NCBI GenBank assembly: GCA_947486885.1
Contig: CANKVQ010000013.1
Location: forward strand, 1 to 9,854
From: a bacterium
Lineage (GTDB): Bacteria > Babelota > Babeliae > Babelales > JABDEC01
Direction: 5' to 3'
Length of the DNA stretch: 9,854 bases
Shown in pieces: positions 6,503 through 9,854 of the stretch; the stretch's first letter is position 1, and each line of letters opens with the position of its first letter. A program made the translations under genes and the position numbers. The notes below the pieces were generated by a model, which was given only the letters and a program-made list of their open reading frames with translations, did no database searches and had not been told where the DNA came from.

Positions 6503-8386
6503 TTATTTATATTGCAAATTATATAATTCGATTAATTCTTCAGTCGTAGTTGCTTCTAGAGCTGACTTATCTGCACGATAACCCATAAATCTCGGAAATC
6601 TTAACGCATAGCCAGTTTCAGCTTTGTTTTTTTTAATATCATTACTAGTCTGACCAGCTTTATGAATCGGTGACTTAGTAATCTCATCAGCTCGAATTAA
6701 ACAAATTAATTCTGGTGAGACCCACACATCTGGGGCTAAATTTTTATCACAGTCTACGTTCTTGGGCTGCTGCTTCACCTGCAATTTATCACATTTAATT
6801 CGCAAATCTACCCACTCTACATCAGTTAAACCTGTACCAACTTTAGCGACTGTCTGAAAACTATCTGTATTTTTATTAAATAAACCTACTAAAAAAGCCC
6901 CGATCCCAAACTTAGCCCGTTTACCATGGCCATTATAATAACCTAAAATCACACAATCTAGCGTGTCATCTAAATGTCCAATTTCATGTCGTTTTAATTT
7001 AATCCAATTAAAATTACGTTTACCTGGTTGATATACAGCATCTAGTTTTTTAACTACTAAACCCTCTAATCCCGCCGTAATATTTGCTAAAAAATATTTT
7101 TCCAGTTCTTTTGGATCACAAATCTCATGTTCATCGACTAATAGAATCGTATGCTCTTGCATAACTAAATTTTTGACTAACAAATTTTTTAAAATTTCAC
7201 GTCGTTTAATATGAGTCTTAGAAAGCAATTCTTGGTTATTTAAATATAAAATATCGAATAGCACTAACTTTAAGGGTAATTCTGCTGCCATCTCACTGAT
7301 ACCATGCTTGCGCTTACGCTTAACTGTTTCTTGAAACGGTAAGTAACTGCCGGTACTTTCGTCGTAAACTAAAGCTTCGCCTTCACAGATTAAATTATCA
7401 ACTTTAAAATCTTTAAAAGCGTGTACTAAGTCTGGGAACATATTAGACATATCTAATAAATTACGGGAGAAAAACTTAATTTTCTTATGATCTATATGTA
7501 TCTGTAATCTAAAGCCATCTAATTTAGGTTGCGCTGCACAACAACCTAAACGTGCAATAATCTCTTCGGGGCTATTTAACCGTTCTGCTGCTGCTGGCCT
7601 AATGGGAATTCCCAGTGTGATTTTCATAGCACGAATACCGTCTATACCAGCTGATTTAGCAACTTCAGCGACATGCCCAATATCGGCTGATAAATTATAT
7701 GCATGCTCAATTTCAGTTCGTAAAGTTTTATTATCTACCAACATATAAGATAAACTATCAATAATCGTCATGTCTGAAAAACCTAGCCGTAACTTACCAG
7801 AGATAATTCGTAAAATTAATTTAATACTATTGCTACTGTGATTATTAATTTCAGACTCTTTAGTAAACTCGGGCATAAATTCTTGCAATAATTTTAATAA
7901 TAATTTTGCTTTAACATCCGTCGAACCGGTCCCACTAGTTGCTTCAAGTTCAGAGAGCTGTTCGTAAACTTTAGTCACAGTTAAACCAGATTTACTTGAT
8001 ATAAAACTTGTTTGTAACTCTCTAACATCACTACTTACCGCCCGTCCCGAGCGAAACATGGTGGAGTCGAGGGATATAGAATTAGTATTTAAAAATTTTT
8101 CTGCAACTAGTCCCAAGTCACCCAATTTTTTTTGTTCAGCAATAATTTCAGCATGCGAAACCTTTAATAACTCTGCCAATAAATCTATCACCGCTTTTTC
8201 AGCTAAACTAAATTGGGTGCCAATATAAGCTGGATGCAAAACTCCTAGTGACAAATTCGCTACGATATTAGCTTCTTTAGGCGTTAATATTTTAAATAAA
8301 TCGCCCAGCTTTTGTGTAATTACTAATCTACTAGAAACCTGCTCGATCTCATTAAACACATCCGCGACTATAGAAAATAGTGTCAT
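6503..8386 (-). CDS. ATP-dependent DNA ligase, archaeal/eukaryal LIG1-like type
   Basis: The enzyme seals 3'-OH/5'-phosphate nicks in duplex DNA through a ligase-AMP intermediate formed with ATP. All nucleotidyltransferase motifs are visible in 627 residues: motif I QPKLDGFR with the AMP-accepting Lys288 and Arg293; SRN (307-309); motif III CEGEALVYD (334-342); motif IIIa LFDILYLN (376-383); motif IV EGLVVKK (441-447); motif V WIKLKR (461-466); and motif VI RFPRFMGYRADK (596-607). The N-terminal roughly 250 residues form the DNA-binding domain, including KLRLGFSDMTIID (198-210), typical of archaeal ligases. The C-terminal OB domain follows motif V. An AAGGA site lies 8 bases before the ATG, and a 14-bp palindrome lies just upstream. 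Most bacteria use NAD-dependent LigA for replication, so this is either an additional repair ligase or, if LigA is absent, the main one. There are no defects in key residues. Confidence 0.96.
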   Translation of the reverse strand: MTLFSIVADVFNEIEQVSSRLVITQKLGDLFKILTPKEANIVANLSLGVLHPAYIGTQFSLAEKAVIDLLAELLKVSHAEIIAEQKKLGDLGLVAEKFLNTNSISLDSTMFRSGRAVSSDVRELQTSFISSKSGLTVTKVYEQLSELEATSGTGSTDVKAKLLLKLLQEFMPEFTKESEINNHSSNSIKLILRIISGKLRLGFSDMTIIDSLSYMLVDNKTLRTEIEHAYNLSADIGHVAEVAKSAGIDGIRAMKITLGIPIRPAAAERLNSPEEIIARLGCCAAQPKLDGFRLQIHIDHKKIKFFSRNLLDMSNMFPDLVHAFKDFKVDNLICEGEALVYDESTGSYLPFQETVKRKRKHGISEMAAELPLKLVLFDILYLNNQELLSKTHIKRREILKNLLVKNLVMQEHTILLVDEHEICDPKELEKYFLANITAGLEGLVVKKLDAVYQPGKRNFNWIKLKRHEIGHLDDTLDCVILGYYNGHGKRAKFGIGAFLVGLFNKNTDSFQTVAKVGTGLTDVEWVDLRIKCDKLQVKQQPKNVDCDKNLAPDVWVSPELICLIRADEITKSPIHKAGQTSNDIKKNKAETGYALRFPRFMGYRADKSALEATTTEELIELYNLQYK

Positions 8387-8400
8387 ATTGACATCCTTCT

Positions 8401-8414
8401 CAGGTTAAAACCTG
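8401..8414. promoter_or_regulatory. Palindrome upstream of the ligase gene, candidate operator
   Basis: CAGGTT-AA-AACCTG is a perfect 6-bp inverted repeat with a 2-base centre, ending 15 bases upstream of the ligase ATG and directly before its AAGGA ribosome site. The loop is too short for a normal hairpin and no T run follows, so a protein-binding site is more likely than a terminator. The regulator is unknown. Confidence 0.3.
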
Positions 8415-8462
8415 GCATTTTCCGACTATAAAATAAAATATGGGTGCCGCGTTTGATAAACC

Positions 8463-8738
8463 TTAGGCGTAAACATTTTTTCGGTGTCCGATATGTACTA
8501 TAATTACCACATGGTTGTTAATATCAACCCTGTAAATTATACGATAGTCGCCAACCCTAAGTCTTCTATGACCCCTAAAACTATATTATAACAGTTTGCC
8601 TAAACCAATTGGTTCGACCATTAAGCGTTCTTCTATAGCCCGCTTAACCTGATCACAAATAATTTTAGGTAACCCTGGAATATCGCTTTTGACAACATTA
8701 TCAAGATACTCTATCCGATAAGGCTTATTTCCAGGCAT
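8463..8738 (-). pseudogene. RelE-family toxin gene interrupted by one in-frame TAA
   Basis: Reading on the minus strand from ATG 8738-8736, overlapping the antitoxin gene by 14 bases, 50 codons give a RelE/ParE-type N-terminus (KPYRIEYLDN, then IEERLMVEPIGLGKLL). A TAA at 8588-8586 interrupts codon 51. The same frame then continues without a break for 40 more codons to TAA 8465-8463, and reads exactly like the rest of a RelE toxin: YSFRGHRRLRVGDYRIIYRV, then VHIGHRKNVYA. RelE toxins cut mRNA on the ribosome. The basic and aromatic residues of the catalytic core (the RGHRRLRVGDYR region and the C-terminal HRKNVY) all lie after the stop, so the 50-residue product should be inactive. Intact length would be 91, normal for the family. 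One base change (for example from AAA, CAA or GAA) explains the lesion; a sequencing error or readthrough are alternatives. Confidence 0.88.
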
Positions 8739-8946
8739 CTTCATGACTAACCCTTACAACACCCTCACGATCTCGCATTTCAGCAATAGCAGATAAGGCC
8801 AAATCTTCACGCAACTCCAAGGCGTCTAAAATTAATTCTTTAGCAAAATTCTCTACGCTTTTATTTTCTTGTTTGGCTAAAGTAGCTAACCAATCAACTG
8901 TTGTTTGTTCAAAAGAAAGATTAATATCAGAATCTCTGCGACTCAT
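8725..8946 (-). CDS. RelB-like type II antitoxin
   Basis: This 73-residue acidic protein has the plan of a RelB/ribbon-helix-helix antitoxin. A short strand (DINLSFEQ, about 7-14) is followed by helices TVDWLATLAKQENK and VENFAKELILDALELRE. A flexible C-terminal toxin-binding tail ends SHEDAWK, an ending common in RelB-type antitoxins. It would bind and neutralise the toxin and repress its own promoter. GGAG lies 8 bases before the ATG. The toxin gene starts within its last codons, the usual antitoxin-first arrangement, but that toxin is broken, leaving the antitoxin alone. The frame is intact, which suggests the toxin lesion is recent or the antitoxin is still useful, for instance against a related toxin elsewhere. 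Confidence 0.85.
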   Translation of the reverse strand: MSRRDSDINLSFEQTTVDWLATLAKQENKSVENFAKELILDALELREDLALSAIAEMRDREGVVRVSHEDAWK

Positions 8947-9095
8947 AGCATATACTCCAAAGTGGCCTTAAATATTATTTTTAAAGCTAAACACTTTTTG
9001 AATAATTTCTCAAATAATTATATATTTACCAGGCAAACTTAGTTTTAAAAAATAGTAGCAACAGAACTAAATCTATTACCAAAGCAATTTAATTA
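8947..9095. other. AT-rich gap between fpg and the toxin-antitoxin locus
   Basis: This 149-bp stretch holds no credible gene. On the minus strand a perfect -10 hexamer TATAAT occurs at 9022-9017, about 70 bases before the antitoxin ATG, but no good -35 lies at the right distance. AATAATT is repeated directly at 9001-9007 and 9013-9019, downstream of that hexamer, where an antitoxin operator could lie. No strong terminator for fpg is visible. Confidence 0.35.
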
Positions 9096-9854
9096 TTATT
9101 TTTGGCATTCAGGACAAATATGGGTGCCACGTTGGGCAATTTTCAACTTAATAATTTTAGTGCCACAGGTATAACAAGCTAAATCTTGACGTCCAAAAAC
9201 TTTTAAATAACTAATAAATTCGCCAGTTTTTTCACCCATAAAGCTATAACTCTGAAAAGTAGTCCCATTTTTTGCTATAGCTAACTCTAAAATATTTTTA
9301 ATCCCAGTGTGTAACTTCTGGAGTTCACTAAGACTAATTTGATTTACGGGGCGTTTAGGGTTTATACCAGCATGCCAGAGCACTTCATCGACATAAATAT
9401 TACCTAATCCCGCAATAATTGACTGATCTAGCAATACTGGCTTAGCTGCGCGTTTAATTTGCGAAAATTTATTTTTTAACCAGCTTACTGTAAATTTATT
9501 ATCGAACGGATCTAGACCCAGCTTAGCTTGCAACCAAGCTAGATTATCACAAAAAATAATTCGCCCGAATTGGCGCTGGTCAACAAATAAAAGCAAATTA
9601 TCTACTTGGTTAAAATTAGGTGCACGGGGGATAGAAATTAAATCAAAAATTACATGTAAGTGCTTATATTTTTGCTTAGCTAATTCAAACTCTGTTAAAT
9701 TAACTGTAAATAACTTACCAGTCATACGTAAGTGTACTACTAAATAACCAGAGCTAAGCTGAATTATAATATATTTGCCCAAACGCTCGACCGCTATAAT
9801 TTCTTGATTAATTATTTGAGAACTTAAATCTGGGCTAACTATTTTAGTTTTTAA
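9096..9854 (-). CDS. mutM: Formamidopyrimidine-DNA glycosylase (Fpg/MutM), N-terminus outside window
   Basis: Fpg removes 8-oxoguanine and formamidopyrimidines from DNA and cuts the abasic site by beta,delta-elimination. The frame is open from the right edge, giving 252 residues. About 30 N-terminal residues, including the catalytic Pro-Glu start, lie beyond it. Visible in order are RLGKYIII, whose Lys corresponds to the conserved beta-hairpin Lys57 of E. coli; HLRMTGKL; DQRQFGRI; the helix-two-turn-helix signature AGLGNIYVDE with WHAGINPKRP; and a C-terminal zinc finger with CYTC, 16 residues, CPEC, within three residues of the end. TTG at 9782 could be taken as a start, but the frame upstream (IVSPDLSSQIINQEI) aligns with the family and is clearly part of the gene. 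It is upstream of the toxin-antitoxin locus and the ligase on the same strand. It appears functional. Confidence 0.95.
   Translation of the reverse strand, partial: LKTKIVSPDLSSQIINQEIIAVERLGKYIIIQLSSGYLVVHLRMTGKLFTVNLTEFELAKQKYKHLHVIFDLISIPRAPNFNQVDNLLLFVDQRQFGRIIFCDNLAWLQAKLGLDPFDNKFTVSWLKNKFSQIKRAAKPVLLDQSIIAGLGNIYVDEVLWHAGINPKRPVNQISLSELQKLHTGIKNILELAIAKNGTTFQSYSFMGEKTGEFISYLKVFGRQDLACYTCGTKIIKLKIAQRGTHICPECQK

Noticed and set aside
8586..8588. TAA in the toxin gene as a sign of a reassigned stop codon
   Set aside because: All genes nearby use TAA as their normal end, at the correct family lengths, so reassignment is not credible.
9001..9019. AATAATT direct repeats as part of a repeat array
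   Set aside because: There are only two short AT-rich copies, easily expected by chance in this composition.
9774..9782. TTG at 9782 as the start of Fpg
   Set aside because: The frame remains open to the window edge and the upstream residues align with the Fpg N-terminal domain, so the gene is simply cut by the edge.

Overview
The window is a gene-dense, AT-rich piece of a bacterial chromosome. Bacterial core genes (rsmG, gatC, gatA, fpg) sit beside an archaeal-type ATP-dependent DNA ligase, a MATE exporter, a membrane-anchored protein I cannot assign, and a decayed RelBE-type toxin-antitoxin locus. Spacing is tight and several starts are coupled or abutting. The use of GatCAB, the AT-rich composition and the ATP-dependent ligase would suit a host-associated or reduced-genome lineage. 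Candidatus Dependentiae (TM6) or a similar group is my guess only; nothing in the window proves it.

Layout. Positions 1-955 (minus) hold a PAP2-superfamily protein whose 3' end lies beyond the left edge. Positions 1058-4890 (minus) form a compact operon in the order rsmG, MATE transporter, gatC, gatA. The gaps are 13 bp, a 4-bp ATGA overlap and 11 bp. Leftward and rightward transcription diverge in the 86-bp gap 4891-4976. Positions 4977-5789 (plus) encode an unrecognised 270-residue membrane-anchored protein. It is followed by an HPS/KGPDC-like (OMP decarboxylase superfamily) TIM-barrel protein at 5882-6502. That gene meets the ligase gene (6503-8386, minus) stop codon to stop codon with no base between. 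To the right, still on the minus strand, are a RelE toxin gene broken by one in-frame TAA (8463-8738), its intact antitoxin (8725-8946), and fpg/mutM (9096 to beyond the right edge, lacking its N-terminus).

How the genes work together. GatC and GatA are two of the three subunits of the tRNA-dependent amidotransferase (GatB is not here), and RsmG modifies 16S rRNA, so the left operon is mainly about translation. Fpg excises oxidised bases and a DNA ligase can seal the resulting nicks, so the right part is mainly about DNA repair, with a toxin-antitoxin remnant lodged between the two repair genes. Two enzyme-family members have lost expected active-site residues: the PAP2 protein lacks Arg and Asp of its third motif, and the HPS-like protein has Ser for the last Asp of DxKxxD and lacks the usual Gly-Gly phosphate loop. 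These two and the broken toxin are the points most worth a second look. I saw no tRNA, rRNA, CRISPR array, insertion sequence or convincing rho-independent terminator.
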